Assembly: GCA_003353785.1 (NCBI GenBank)
Contig: PIVX01000011.1
Coordinates: forward strand, 1-53,018
Direction: 5' to 3'
DNA length: 53,018 nt
Source of the DNA: Gammaproteobacteria bacterium
GTDB taxonomy: Bacteria; Pseudomonadota; Gammaproteobacteria; PIVX01
In this document: positions 17,304 through 26,471 of the stretch, piece by piece
Layout of the letters: each line of letters begins with the position of its first letter
How positions within the stretch are numbered: the first letter of the stretch is position 1
Translations under genes and position numbers: made by a program
Notes under the pieces: model-generated
The model's input: the letters and a program-made list of their open reading frames with translations, nothing else
Told to the model about the DNA's origin: nothing
Databases searched by the model: none

Positions 17304-19469
17304 TTAACTAAACCCTTCAAGATTAGCATATGACAATACTAATCTTTTAATACCGAAGTCTTTAAAATTAATCTCTACCCTAGTGTTTGAACCACTACCC
17401 TCTAAATTTAACAATGTTCCTTCGCCAAATTTTTTGTGTCGAACATTCTGACCTAATTTTAACCCACTCTCATGATTAAAATTAGATGGAAATTTTTTGT
17501 TCTGTGAACTTATAGGCCGTTGTACTCTGATTTTTTTTCTGATCTCTACTAATGAATCATTTCCCATTTCTTGCACAAATCTAGACACCCTATGATACTG
17601 TTCTCTACCATATTGACGTCTCAATTCAGAGTAAGTAAGGTATAATTGCTCCATTGCCCTAGTCATCCCCACATAGCATAATCTACGTTCTTCTTCTAGT
17701 CTTCCAGGTTCATCTGCCGACATCTGATGAGGAAATACACCTTCTTCAACACCAACCATAAATACAATTGGAAATTCTAACCCTTTAGCACTATGCAAAG
17801 TCATCAGCTGCACACAATCTTGCTGCTCTGAACCTTGGGTTTCTCCTGCTTCAAGAGAAGCGTGAGATAAAAATGACTGTAATACGGTAGCTTCAGTGTC
17901 TTCTTCAATACTATAGTTTTTTGTTGCAGATACTAATTCCTCTAAGTTTTCAACTTTAGAACGAGCTTTCTCTCCTTTTTGCAAAGAATAAAATTCTACT
18001 AGTCCTGTGCATTGAAACATACGCTCAGTTATCTCATATAATTCTATTTCAACAGAGTATTGCTGCATCTGTTGGATCATGTTAATAAACCCAGCTAATG
18101 AATTTTTAGCTCTTGGAGTTAAAATATTCTGCTGAATACTAGATACAGCAGCATTCCATAAAGAACAAAAATTTTCTTTGGCAGCCTGACGAATTATCGA
18201 TAAGGTTCTATCACCAATCCCGCGATTAGGCTGATTAACAACTCGTTCAAAAGCAGCATCATCATGCTGATTAGCAATCAATCGTAAATAACCAAGCGCA
18301 TCTTTGATTTCAGCTCTTTCAAAGAATCGCATGCCTCCATAAACCCGGTACGTAATACCAGCTTGTAACAGCTGTTCTTCAATAACTCTTGATTGCATAT
18401 TAGATCGATAAAGCACTGCCATATCAGATCTAGAATACCCTTTAGATACCCATTCCAATACTTGATCTGCAACAAATTTAGCTTCATCAATCTCATTAAA
18501 AGCTGAATATAAAGCAATAGGAGAGCCTGTTGCTCCTGCACTCCATAATTTTTTTCCTAGCCTTTCGCCATTATGACAAATAAGATTATTCGCCGCATTC
18601 AAAATTGCTCCAGTTGAACGATAATTCTGCTCTAACCTAATCGTTGATGCATTAGGAAAATCTTTAGAAAATTTCTTGATATTTTCAATTTTAGCTCCAC
18701 GCCATCCATAAATCGATTGATCATCATCCCCAACTATAACCATATGATTTTGTTCATGAGCTAATAGTTTTAACCACCGATATTGTATTGTATTAGTATC
18801 TTGAAATTCATCTACTAAAATACTTTTAAATCTAGTTTGATAATGCTGCAAAGTTTCTGGGTTTTTTAACAAAAGTTCGTAAGCACGCAATAATATCTCA
18901 GCAAAGTCTATTAAATTACTTTGGCGACATAAACCTTCATAAGCATTATAAATATTTGCCATAGTTTGGGTATGAAAATCTGCATTCGTAGCTATTTTTT
19001 CTGGTCTTATCCCTTTATCTTTTTTATTATTAATAAACCATTGAGCTTCCTTTGGTGCCCAAGTATTATCATCTAAATTTAACGACTGAATTGCTCTTTT
19101 AATCAGCCTTTTTTGATCTTCAGAGTCTAAAATTTGAAAATTTTGTTCTAAACCTGCTTCAAGATAATGCGCTCTAAGTAATCTATGAGCAATACTATGA
19201 AACGTACCAACCCACATTCCTGCTGTAGACATCCGCAGTAAAGATTCAATTCTACCTCTAATTTCTCCTGCTGCTTTATTAGTAAAAGTGACAGCTAAAA
19301 TACTATATGGCGAATAATTTTCTTGATGAATTAACCAAGCAATTCTGTGTACCAAAACTTTAGTTTTACCACTACCAGCACCAGCTAATACTAACATGTT
19401 ACCTGGTTTTGCTGATACAGCTATGGATTGGTGTTCGTTTAAATCATTAAGTAACAAATTGGAACTCAT
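17304..19469 (-). CDS. uvrD: DNA helicase II (UvrD)
   Basis: A 721-residue superfamily 1A 3'-5' helicase of nucleotide-excision and mismatch repair. Visible motifs are Walker A AGAGSGKTKVL (about residues 29-39), TFTNKAAGEI, VDEFQDTN (motif II), GDDDQSIYGWRGA (motif III), LEQNYRST (motif IV), TLHSAKGLEFP (motif V) and EERRLCYVGMTRA (motif VI). The C-terminal tail ends with the VRHKKFGEGTLLN-type UvrD/PcrA module. The length is almost identical to the E. coli enzyme. It lies 3 bases after the upstream dsbA gene, so the two share a transcript. Confidence 0.96.
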   Translation of the reverse strand: MSSNLLLNDLNEHQSIAVSAKPGNMLVLAGAGSGKTKVLVHRIAWLIHQENYSPYSILAVTFTNKAAGEIRGRIESLLRMSTAGMWVGTFHSIAHRLLRAHYLEAGLEQNFQILDSEDQKRLIKRAIQSLNLDDNTWAPKEAQWFINNKKDKGIRPEKIATNADFHTQTMANIYNAYEGLCRQSNLIDFAEILLRAYELLLKNPETLQHYQTRFKSILVDEFQDTNTIQYRWLKLLAHEQNHMVIVGDDDQSIYGWRGAKIENIKKFSKDFPNASTIRLEQNYRSTGAILNAANNLICHNGERLGKKLWSAGATGSPIALYSAFNEIDEAKFVADQVLEWVSKGYSRSDMAVLYRSNMQSRVIEEQLLQAGITYRVYGGMRFFERAEIKDALGYLRLIANQHDDAAFERVVNQPNRGIGDRTLSIIRQAAKENFCSLWNAAVSSIQQNILTPRAKNSLAGFINMIQQMQQYSVEIELYEITERMFQCTGLVEFYSLQKGEKARSKVENLEELVSATKNYSIEEDTEATVLQSFLSHASLEAGETQGSEQQDCVQLMTLHSAKGLEFPIVFMVGVEEGVFPHQMSADEPGRLEEERRLCYVGMTRAMEQLYLTYSELRRQYGREQYHRVSRFVQEMGNDSLVEIRKKIRVQRPISSQNKKFPSNFNHESGLKLGQNVRHKKFGEGTLLNLEGSGSNTRVEINFKDFGIKRLVLSYANLEGFS

Positions 19470-19472
19470 ACA

Positions 19473-20117
19473 CTAGCCCTTACTAACTTTATTTTCTTTC
19501 TCAACCTTGGCAACAATATGTTCGACTACATCCCAGTATCTGTCAAAACCGCCAGCAATATTAGGATCCGTTTTATATTTCCCACCAATTACAAAAGTAG
19601 GCATTGCAAAAATTTTACTTTTGATCATTTTTTCTTCGTTTTCTTCGATCTTCATCTTAAGAGAAAATGAATTCATGGTTTCTAGAGCTTTTGCTTTTTC
19701 AATGCCAATTGACCCCAATAGCTCCAAAATAGTTCCTTCAGAACTCATGGCTTTATTATCTCGATGAATTTTTTTAAACATATGATCAATATATTTGCGT
19801 TCTTTACCGTAAATTTTTGCTATATAATACCCTTCAGCCTGCTTTCTTAATATTTTAGATCCTAAGGTTAGAGGCACCTTAGTGAATATAACATTCTTAG
19901 GCTTATTCTTTAACCAGCTTACAAGATCTTGCTCTAATTTATAACAACTAGGACACCCAAAAGTGAAATATTCGGCAATATCGACCTTACCTTGACATTT
20001 TTTTTCACATGGAGATACCAATTTTTGATAATGTTTACCCTCTTTAATAGATAACCCATTAGCGCTTAATACTATAAATAACATAGCTACATATATGGCA
20101 GAAATAATTCTCCTCAT
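19473..20117 (-). CDS. dsbA: Periplasmic thiol:disulfide interchange protein DsbA
   Basis: A 214-residue exported oxidoreductase that introduces disulfides into secreted proteins. The signal peptide is residues 1-23 (AIYVAMLFIVLSANGLS region). The redox motif is FGCPSCY near residues 53-59, so the active-site pair is CPSC rather than the CPHC of E. coli DsbA. The cis-Pro loop is MPTFVIGGKY near 172-181. The length is normal for DsbA. An additional C-x3-C pair (CEKKC) lies near the mature N-terminus. The gene heads the run dsbA-uvrD and is divergent from engB. Confidence 0.88.
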   Translation of the reverse strand: MRRIISAIYVAMLFIVLSANGLSIKEGKHYQKLVSPCEKKCQGKVDIAEYFTFGCPSCYKLEQDLVSWLKNKPKNVIFTKVPLTLGSKILRKQAEGYYIAKIYGKERKYIDHMFKKIHRDNKAMSSEGTILELLGSIGIEKAKALETMNSFSLKMKIEENEEKMIKSKIFAMPTFVIGGKYKTDPNIAGGFDRYWDVVEHIVAKVEKENKVSKG

Positions 20118-20203
20118 AAGTTGTTCCTTTTTCTAAAATTTAAATTAACGTCCATGAAAATAATAGTATAATTATATACTAAATTCCGCTAAAAAATAAA
20201 TTT

Positions 20204-20232
20204 TTGCTCATATTGTAAGAATAAGGTATCAT
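20204..20232 (+). promoter_or_regulatory. Candidate sigma-70 promoter for engB
   Basis: TTGCTC (20204-20209) is followed after 17 bases by TATCAT (20227-20232), about 46 bases before the engB ATG. It lies in the space between the divergent dsbA and engB genes. Confidence 0.4.
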
Positions 20233-20278
20233 TTTTTAGTTCAAAACTTATCGAATTTTAACAGAACCAGCAACTACT

Positions 20279-20875
20279 ATGTCATTTTCAGAATTTGAAA
20301 AAACTTATTTTCTAAAAAGTGCTGCTATGCCAGTTCACTTCCCAGAAGATACCGGAATTGAAATAGCATTTTCTGGTAGATCAAATGCGGGTAAATCAAC
20401 TGTAATTAACTCCATTGTTGGCTCTAATATCGCTAAAGTTAGCAAAACTCCTGGCCGCACTAGATTGGTGAATTTCTTTTCGGTAGCTGAACATAAAAAT
20501 TTAGTAGATCTACCAGGTTTTGGGTATGCTAAAGTAGCAAAGTCAATACAAAAACAATGGAAAATTGTTTTAGAAGAATATTTTGCTAACAGACAAGCAC
20601 TCGCTGGTATTATTCTAATAATGGATATAAGACACCCATTAAAAGAAACAGATCAACAAATGCTAGAATTTTGTAGTACCTACAATATTCCTACTCATAT
20701 TTTACTTAACAAAGCAGATAAACTATCCAAAAACGCCAGACTTAATACCTTAAAAAATACAACTGATCAACTTAGAACATACCAAAATCCAATTACTCTC
20801 CAGATCTACTCAACCTTAAAAAATATTGGTGTTGAAGATCTACGTAAAATCCTAATTAATTGGTTAGAATTATAA
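20279..20875 (+). CDS. engB: Ribosome-biogenesis GTPase EngB (YihA/YsxC)
   Basis: A 198-residue GTPase needed for assembly of the large ribosomal subunit. The G1 motif is GRSNAGKST (about residues 33-41), the G2 Thr lies in TPGRTR, G3 is DLPGFGYA near 78-85, DIRHPLK follows near 117, and G4 is NKADK near 147. The order and the length match EngB, and no extra domain is present. It is monocistronic and divergent from dsbA. Confidence 0.95.
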   Translation: MSFSEFEKTYFLKSAAMPVHFPEDTGIEIAFSGRSNAGKSTVINSIVGSNIAKVSKTPGRTRLVNFFSVAEHKNLVDLPGFGYAKVAKSIQKQWKIVLEEYFANRQALAGIILIMDIRHPLKETDQQMLEFCSTYNIPTHILLNKADKLSKNARLNTLKNTTDQLRTYQNPITLQIYSTLKNIGVEDLRKILINWLEL

Positions 20876-21095
20876 TAATTATTCATCGATGAACATTTTA
20901 CTACATTGTTTTAAAGAAAAATATTTGAACTTTAAGTATAATAAAAAAACATCTATTCACATTCCATAGCAACTTTGACTTAAATTCAAGCCTAAATTTA
21001 ACTAAGTATGTAACTAAAAACATTTTTTTATTGAAAAGCTTCATAATAGTTGCTAGGATTGATGGAATTTTTACGCATAGGATCCACTCTTAAGC

Positions 21096-23072
21096 ATGCA
21101 GAATTTTTCTAGAATCATAATTATTCTTTTTTTTAGCATTGTTGCCTGCCTTTCTGCTCATGCTGTTCCTTACCAGAATTTTTCTGAAAGTTATTTTTTT
21201 GGAGATAGCCTTACTGATCAAGGAAATTTTAATGGTAATCTTCTATCAAATTTAATAACAACAAGCACAGCTATATCTCCAATATCCGGTTCTGTTTGGA
21301 CTACTACATTTGCTAAAAATATCGGGACAAATTCGAATATAAGAGGAGTAAACTATTACTTGAGTGGTTTTACCACAACACCTATAGCCTTACCAACTAA
21401 TTCTCCGGACAATTCTACTAACTATGCAGTAGCAGGAAATACTAGTTCTTCAATACTATTCCAACTAATGACAAATTTTTTAGACAAAAAGGTCCTTTCT
21501 AATGCTCAGTATATTTCTATAGGAACTAAATTCACAACAGGAACTGCAACCAATAACTCAAATTTAATAGACCAAGGGAAAGATGAACTAACAAAAAACA
21601 TACTAGAATCATCTACCCGTCTTGACAGTAATGCTTTTTATACTTTTTGGGTTGGCGGGAATGATTACATTACTGAACAAAATGCTACGGTTAAAGCTGC
21701 TAACAGGAATAATCCTCAGCTTGTAGTAAGTAGAATTTTAAATTCTGTAAACTTATTACGCGCTGCAGGCGCAAAAAACATTGCTATTTTCAACTTGCCT
21801 GATTTTAGTACTTCAAACGGAGCAATTAAACTTCTCTATGGGATCCTTACTAATAATTTAATTACAGACCAAAATAAAAAGGATGCTCAAAAGATCAGTA
21901 CAACTCATAATGCCGAGCTATTAAAAAGAGCAAGAGAAGCTAATTACCCTATATTATTTGTTGATATCGAAACCCTATTTAATAATGTTCGTAATAATTA
22001 TGATCAGTTTGGTTTTGCTAACCAAAGCGATGTATTATTAAGTTCTGATGAATTCCATCCAAGCGCTAGAAGCCATACTATTTTAGGGCAAATGCTATCG
22101 TTAAATCATCTCTCACCGATTAAAACGGTAAATTCAATGTATACCACGACTTCTGATATTATTAAAAATATTAATCAAGGGATCTTGCAACAGGCCGAAA
22201 ATTATTTAGATAGCAGTTCAAAAACTGAAGCTTTTATGTTTGGTCAACTAGGTTATAAAAAATCAGCTAGAATAGCTGATAATAGAGCCAAAAGCATCCC
22301 ATCGAATATCTCTATTGGGGTAAAGCATATTGTTAATTCTAATTTAGCATTTGGTTTAGCCTTCTCACAACATCAACAACATGTGAAAAAGCTAAATGAA
22401 AATAGTAGTTTTTGGACCACCGGCCAAACCTTCAGTGGTTTTATTGGTTATCAAAATAACTTGATGTTTTTAACAACGATATTACAGGTTGGCCGAGAAA
22501 GCTTTAAAGATATTGAGAGAAGATTTAAATTAAGTGAAGCTGACATTTTAATGCGAGGAAAAACCACCGGGAGGTATTTTAGCAGTGTTATCCAAACAGG
22601 AATAATTTTTATCATCAAAAAATTTAGAATTTCGCCTTACCTAGAACTACAAAATTCTCAAATGCGAATTTCTCCTTATACCGAAAGTGAATCTACTGGT
22701 AAAATTACAGCTCTTAGCCTTGATATTCATCGACAAAAAACTCATATGGCTCTAGGTGGGATCGGAACAAAAATAGTTTACCAACTTCAATATGGGATGG
22801 CTAACTATTTCATCAATGCTAATCTTGCTAACTTCTTTACTTTAGATAGGCATGTAACTTCTGTAGACTACAACCCTTCTACAGCCTCAGGCACTAGAGC
22901 TAGTTTTGATATTAATCCAAATGAGGCATTCTTCAAATTTGAAACCAGTATATCCTACGCACCAATTAGAAAAAATGCGATGAATTTTTCCGCTGGCTAT
23001 ACTTTGGTTAAAGGTACTAGAGGAACTCATCGCAATTATGCAACACTTAGCGCTAATCTACCTATCGGCTAA
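21096..23072 (+). CDS. GDSL/SGNH esterase autotransporter (EstA-like)
   Basis: A 658-residue outer-membrane autotransporter. A signal peptide covers residues 1-23 (ending SAHA). The passenger is a GDSL lipase/esterase: GDSLTDQGNF with nucleophile Ser38, the Gly of block II near NYAVAGNTSS, GGNDY near 187-191, and the Asp-x2-His pair DEFHPS near 318-323. From about residue 375 to the end the sequence alternates as in a 12-strand autotransporter beta-barrel, for example SNISIGVKHIVNSNLAFGLAFS. The size equals that of Pseudomonas EstA-type proteins. It ends in LPIG rather than the usual terminal Phe/Trp, which is odd for a barrel. The likely function is cell-surface hydrolysis of lipid esters. 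Confidence 0.9.
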   Translation: MQNFSRIIIILFFSIVACLSAHAVPYQNFSESYFFGDSLTDQGNFNGNLLSNLITTSTAISPISGSVWTTTFAKNIGTNSNIRGVNYYLSGFTTTPIALPTNSPDNSTNYAVAGNTSSSILFQLMTNFLDKKVLSNAQYISIGTKFTTGTATNNSNLIDQGKDELTKNILESSTRLDSNAFYTFWVGGNDYITEQNATVKAANRNNPQLVVSRILNSVNLLRAAGAKNIAIFNLPDFSTSNGAIKLLYGILTNNLITDQNKKDAQKISTTHNAELLKRAREANYPILFVDIETLFNNVRNNYDQFGFANQSDVLLSSDEFHPSARSHTILGQMLSLNHLSPIKTVNSMYTTTSDIIKNINQGILQQAENYLDSSSKTEAFMFGQLGYKKSARIADNRAKSIPSNISIGVKHIVNSNLAFGLAFSQHQQHVKKLNENSSFWTTGQTFSGFIGYQNNLMFLTTILQVGRESFKDIERRFKLSEADILMRGKTTGRYFSSVIQTGIIFIIKKFRISPYLELQNSQMRISPYTESESTGKITALSLDIHRQKTHMALGGIGTKIVYQLQYGMANYFINANLANFFTLDRHVTSVDYNPSTASGTRASFDINPNEAFFKFETSISYAPIRKNAMNFSAGYTLVKGTRGTHRNYATLSANLPIG

Positions 23073-23206
23073 CAAATTTTTAAAACTATTCTTTTTGCTC
23101 TATCTTTAACATTTCCTGCTTGTAATTTTAACAATACCAAAATATGACGTAAAACCTCGCACTGATGACAGAAGATATAAGGCATATCTTTGACAATCAA
23201 AACCAT
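23069..23206 (-). pseudogene. Decayed YgiT/MqsA-type zinc-finger fragment
   Basis: A 45-codon frame starting MVLIVKDMPYIFCHQCE. The pattern 'VxVKDxPxxxCxxCGE' is the hallmark of YgiT-type zinc-finger antitoxins. In the next frame, directly upstream, SHVNVDG would supply the preceding beta-strand, so the gene seems frameshifted. After CHQCE the remainder no longer fits the family. The rest of the gap to 23401 contains a 7-bp ACCTCCT/AGGAGGT inverted repeat at about 23291-23327 but no complete gene. Confidence 0.35.
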
Positions 23207-23401
23207 CTACATTAACATGGCTTCTGTTCTAGAAAGAACCTACCGCCTAGCAATCGGGATGTAAAGTCTGTGGAGTGGCAGCATTAGCACCTCCTGAAAA
23301 ACAGAAATTAAACAAGTACAAGGAGGTCTCGTTAAGATCTACCTTTCTTTGGCAAGGCAGGATGTCAAATTAATTAATATAGCTAAGGATATGAGACAAA
23401 C

Positions 23402-25132
23402 ATGTTTGATAAAAGCTATGATACTCATTCCAGATTTAAGGAACATATTCGCCCAAACCCCTGGGATCTAATCGCGCTAATAATCATCATAGCTATTCTA
23501 GTAACATTTTCTTGGGCTGCTCTGCAAATGGCACAACCATATAATATTGGTCAACAAATTCCTATTTCTTTATTACCTACTAAATTACCAGGTTATGCTC
23601 TTAGAACTGTTCTAAGAATGATCTTAGCCCTCGCTCTTTCACTGCTTTTCACTTTCACTATAGGAACTCTAGCAGCAAAAAGTAAAAGAGCTGAAAATAT
23701 TATTATACCAAGCATCGATGTATTACAAGCTATTCCGGTATTAAGCTTTTTATCTATAACCGTTGTTGGATTTATTTCACTATTTCCAGGTAGTTTATTA
23801 GGTCCTGAGTGCGCGTCTATTTTTGCTATTTTTACCGCTCAAGCATGGAATATGACTTTCGGATTCTACCAGTCATTAAAAACTATTCCAAATGATCTAA
23901 TAGAAGTAGCAAGAATGTATCATTTATCAGCATGGCAGAAATTTTGGCGTATCGAAGTTCCACATGCTACCCCAAGCCTCTTATGGAATATGATGATGTC
24001 TATGTCTGCAAGTTGGTTTTTTGTAGTAGCATCTGAGGCAATTTCCGTTGCCAATCAAGATATCCGCTTACCAGGTGTTGGATCATATATAAAACTAGCC
24101 ATTGATCAACAAAATTTCCAAGCTGTTTGCTTTGCTATTATTTGTATGCTTATTGTTATTATTTTATATGACCAGTTATTTTTTAGACCATTTTTATATT
24201 GGTCTGAGAAATTTCAAGAAAAAAAAGATGGTGACGAAAAAGGTACAAAATCATGGTTTATTTTTATAATTCAAAAAACACGTCTATTAATATATTCATC
24301 TTACTTATTCTCTATAATAACAACCAAGTTACTAAATATTTCTATCCTCAATAAACCACTATTTCCAAAAACAAATTTTAAATTTCCAATAAAATCTAGT
24401 TGGCTCTGGATGTTATTCACTAGCAGCATGGTCTTTGGTAGTTTATATATACTAACAATGTTTATTATTACGAGTCTCCCTATAGATGAAGTAGGAAAAG
24501 TGTGTAAATTAGGTCTTTATACAGCTACTAGAGTATTTGTGTTAATAATCATAAGCTCCATAATTTGGGTTCCTGTTGGAGTTTGGATAGGAAAAAGACC
24601 AAAATTAGCCTATAAACTCCAACCATTTATTCAGTTTTTAGCTTCTTTCCCAGCAAATTTATTATTCCCTTTGGTTGTACTTGGAATAGTTAAATATAAA
24701 TTAAACGTAGAAATATGGACAACTCCCTTAATGATCTTAGGTAGTCAATGGTATATCCTTTTTAATGTTATTGCTGGAACTTTAGAAATTCCTAAAGAAC
24801 TACACTATGCAACTGATAATCTTGGGTTAAAAGGATTAAGCTGGTGGACTAAATTTATGCTACCCGGGATCTTTCCTTTTTATATTACAGGGGCTATTAC
24901 TGCAGCTGGAGGAGCTTGGAATGCTAGTATAGTCGCAGAGCTTGTATCTTGGGGCAGCACGACTTTAGAAGCATCCGGACTTGGTGCATATATAGCAAAA
25001 TTTACCGTTGTTGGTGACTTTCAACGTATAGCACTTGGCACCTCCGTTATGTGTGCTTATGTGTTATTATTAAATAAAATTTGTTGGCAACCTTTGTATA
25101 AAATTGCAAAAGATAGGATGCAACCACTTTAA
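23402..25132 (+). CDS. ABC transporter permease, NitT/TauT type, two fused membrane domains
   Basis: A 576-residue inner-membrane protein. It contains two permease units, at roughly residues 65-270 and 375-570. Each carries an EAA-type cytoplasmic loop: IEVARMYHLSAWQKFWRIEVP in the first and ATDNLGLKGLSWWTKFMLPG in the second. The arrangement is that of binding-protein-dependent permeases of the nitrate/taurine/bicarbonate class, here fused head to tail. The gene is followed immediately, with no gap, by its ATPase. No substrate-binding protein is encoded on either side, so the substrate is unknown and a binding protein must be sought elsewhere or be dispensable. Confidence 0.88.
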   Translation: MFDKSYDTHSRFKEHIRPNPWDLIALIIIIAILVTFSWAALQMAQPYNIGQQIPISLLPTKLPGYALRTVLRMILALALSLLFTFTIGTLAAKSKRAENIIIPSIDVLQAIPVLSFLSITVVGFISLFPGSLLGPECASIFAIFTAQAWNMTFGFYQSLKTIPNDLIEVARMYHLSAWQKFWRIEVPHATPSLLWNMMMSMSASWFFVVASEAISVANQDIRLPGVGSYIKLAIDQQNFQAVCFAIICMLIVIILYDQLFFRPFLYWSEKFQEKKDGDEKGTKSWFIFIIQKTRLLIYSSYLFSIITTKLLNISILNKPLFPKTNFKFPIKSSWLWMLFTSSMVFGSLYILTMFIITSLPIDEVGKVCKLGLYTATRVFVLIIISSIIWVPVGVWIGKRPKLAYKLQPFIQFLASFPANLLFPLVVLGIVKYKLNVEIWTTPLMILGSQWYILFNVIAGTLEIPKELHYATDNLGLKGLSWWTKFMLPGIFPFYITGAITAAGGAWNASIVAELVSWGSTTLEASGLGAYIAKFTVVGDFQRIALGTSVMCAYVLLLNKICWQPLYKIAKDRMQPL

Positions 25133-26431
25133 ATGAGTACAAAACTACTACAAGCAAAAAATATTAGTAAAACTTTTAAAAGCTATGATCCCAATCAAAG
25201 TTTAATTTTAGATAATGTTAACTTAGATTTAAATGATGGAGAGATTGTCGCGATCTTAGGAAAATCCGGCTCAGGCAAATCAACCTTTCTTAGAATACTA
25301 GCAGGATTAACTTCGCCAACATCTGGTGAAGTGCTATATAGAAGTACTATAGTTACTGAGCCGGTAAAAGGAATAGGCATGGTTTTTCAGCATTTTGCCC
25401 TTATGCCGTGGTTAACAGTTTTACAAAATGTTGAATTGGGTTTAGAAGCCCTTGGAGTGCCAAGAGAAGAAAGAAGAACAAGAGCAATTAATGCTATCGA
25501 TACCATAGGGATGGATGGATTTGAATCAGCATTTCCCAAAGAATTATCAGGTGGTATGAGACAGCGTGTAGGATTTGCTAGAGCATTAGTAGTAAACCCA
25601 GATATTTTAATTATGGATGAACCTTTTTCTGCCTTAGATGTTTTAACTGCTGAAAATTTAAAAACAGATCTTTTAGATCTTTGGAAAAATAATAAAACTA
25701 AAACAAGCGGAATGTTACTTGTCACTCATAATATTGAGGAAGCAGCAATGCTTGCTAATAGAATATTGATTTTTTCTAGCAATCCAGGAAAAGTAGCTGC
25801 ATCAGTAAATGTAAAATTACCATATCCTAGAAATAATCAGTCAAAAGATTTTCTAGAACTTGTTGATCTGATTTACACACTTATTACCACAACCCAAAAA
25901 TCTAAAGATCCATCCATAATAAAAACTCAAAAATATGGTATTGGCTATAGGTTACCCGATGTTTCAACAGATGAAATAATGGGACTTATTGAAACTCTAT
26001 ATTCAGATTTTGCTAATAAAGAAACTGTTGATTTACCAGAGCTTGCTGATCACCTTGCGATGGATCTAGACGATTTATTACCCATTACAGAGGCTTTAGA
26101 AATTCTTAGCTTTGCCGAAGTATCATTTGGTGATATTAAACTTTCAGATATAGGTAAAAAATTCTTTTCTGCCGATTTACTAGATCGTAAAGGGCTATTT
26201 GCCAAACAGCTAGTCGCCAATTTACCACTTGCTAGCGAAATTAGAAGAGTCCTCGATGAAAAAAGAAATCATCAAGCATCTGAAGAAAGGTTTTTAAGCA
26301 AACTTGAACATTATTTAAGTGAGAAAGAATCAGAAAGAGTACTAAGAACAGTCATTGATTGGGGACGTTATGCTGAGATATTCGCTTATGATTATAATAC
26401 CGGAACTCTGAGCCTAGAAAATCCAGATTAA
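25133..26431 (+). CDS. ABC transporter ATPase with C-terminal AAA-associated domain
   Basis: A 432-residue protein. The N-terminal 250 residues are a complete ABC ATPase of the NitT/TauT class: Walker A GKSGSGKS (about residues 43-50), Q-loop in GMVFQHF, signature LSGGMRQR near 137-144, Walker B ILIMDEP near 158-164, and the switch His in VTHNIEEAA. Residues about 280-432 form the helical 'AAA-associated' C-terminal domain seen on a subset of these ATPases (YRLPDVSTDEIMGLIE at its start). The domain is thought to be regulatory but its role is not established. The ATG follows the permease stop directly, so the two genes are translationally linked. Confidence 0.9.
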   Translation: MSTKLLQAKNISKTFKSYDPNQSLILDNVNLDLNDGEIVAILGKSGSGKSTFLRILAGLTSPTSGEVLYRSTIVTEPVKGIGMVFQHFALMPWLTVLQNVELGLEALGVPREERRTRAINAIDTIGMDGFESAFPKELSGGMRQRVGFARALVVNPDILIMDEPFSALDVLTAENLKTDLLDLWKNNKTKTSGMLLVTHNIEEAAMLANRILIFSSNPGKVAASVNVKLPYPRNNQSKDFLELVDLIYTLITTTQKSKDPSIIKTQKYGIGYRLPDVSTDEIMGLIETLYSDFANKETVDLPELADHLAMDLDDLLPITEALEILSFAEVSFGDIKLSDIGKKFFSADLLDRKGLFAKQLVANLPLASEIRRVLDEKRNHQASEERFLSKLEHYLSEKESERVLRTVIDWGRYAEIFAYDYNTGTLSLENPD

Positions 26432-26471
26432 AACCAAGATTTTATCATTCGTAAAATGAGGATGCCAAAAA

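Noticed and set aside
23220..23401. A riboswitch upstream of the ABC importer
   Set aside because: The GC-richer leader has a 7-bp inverted repeat, but no match to thiamine, cobalamin or other riboswitch cores that I know.
25387..25725. A minus-strand frame of 112 codons within the ABC ATPase gene
   Set aside because: Antisense shadow of a well-supported gene; no ribosome binding site or similarity.
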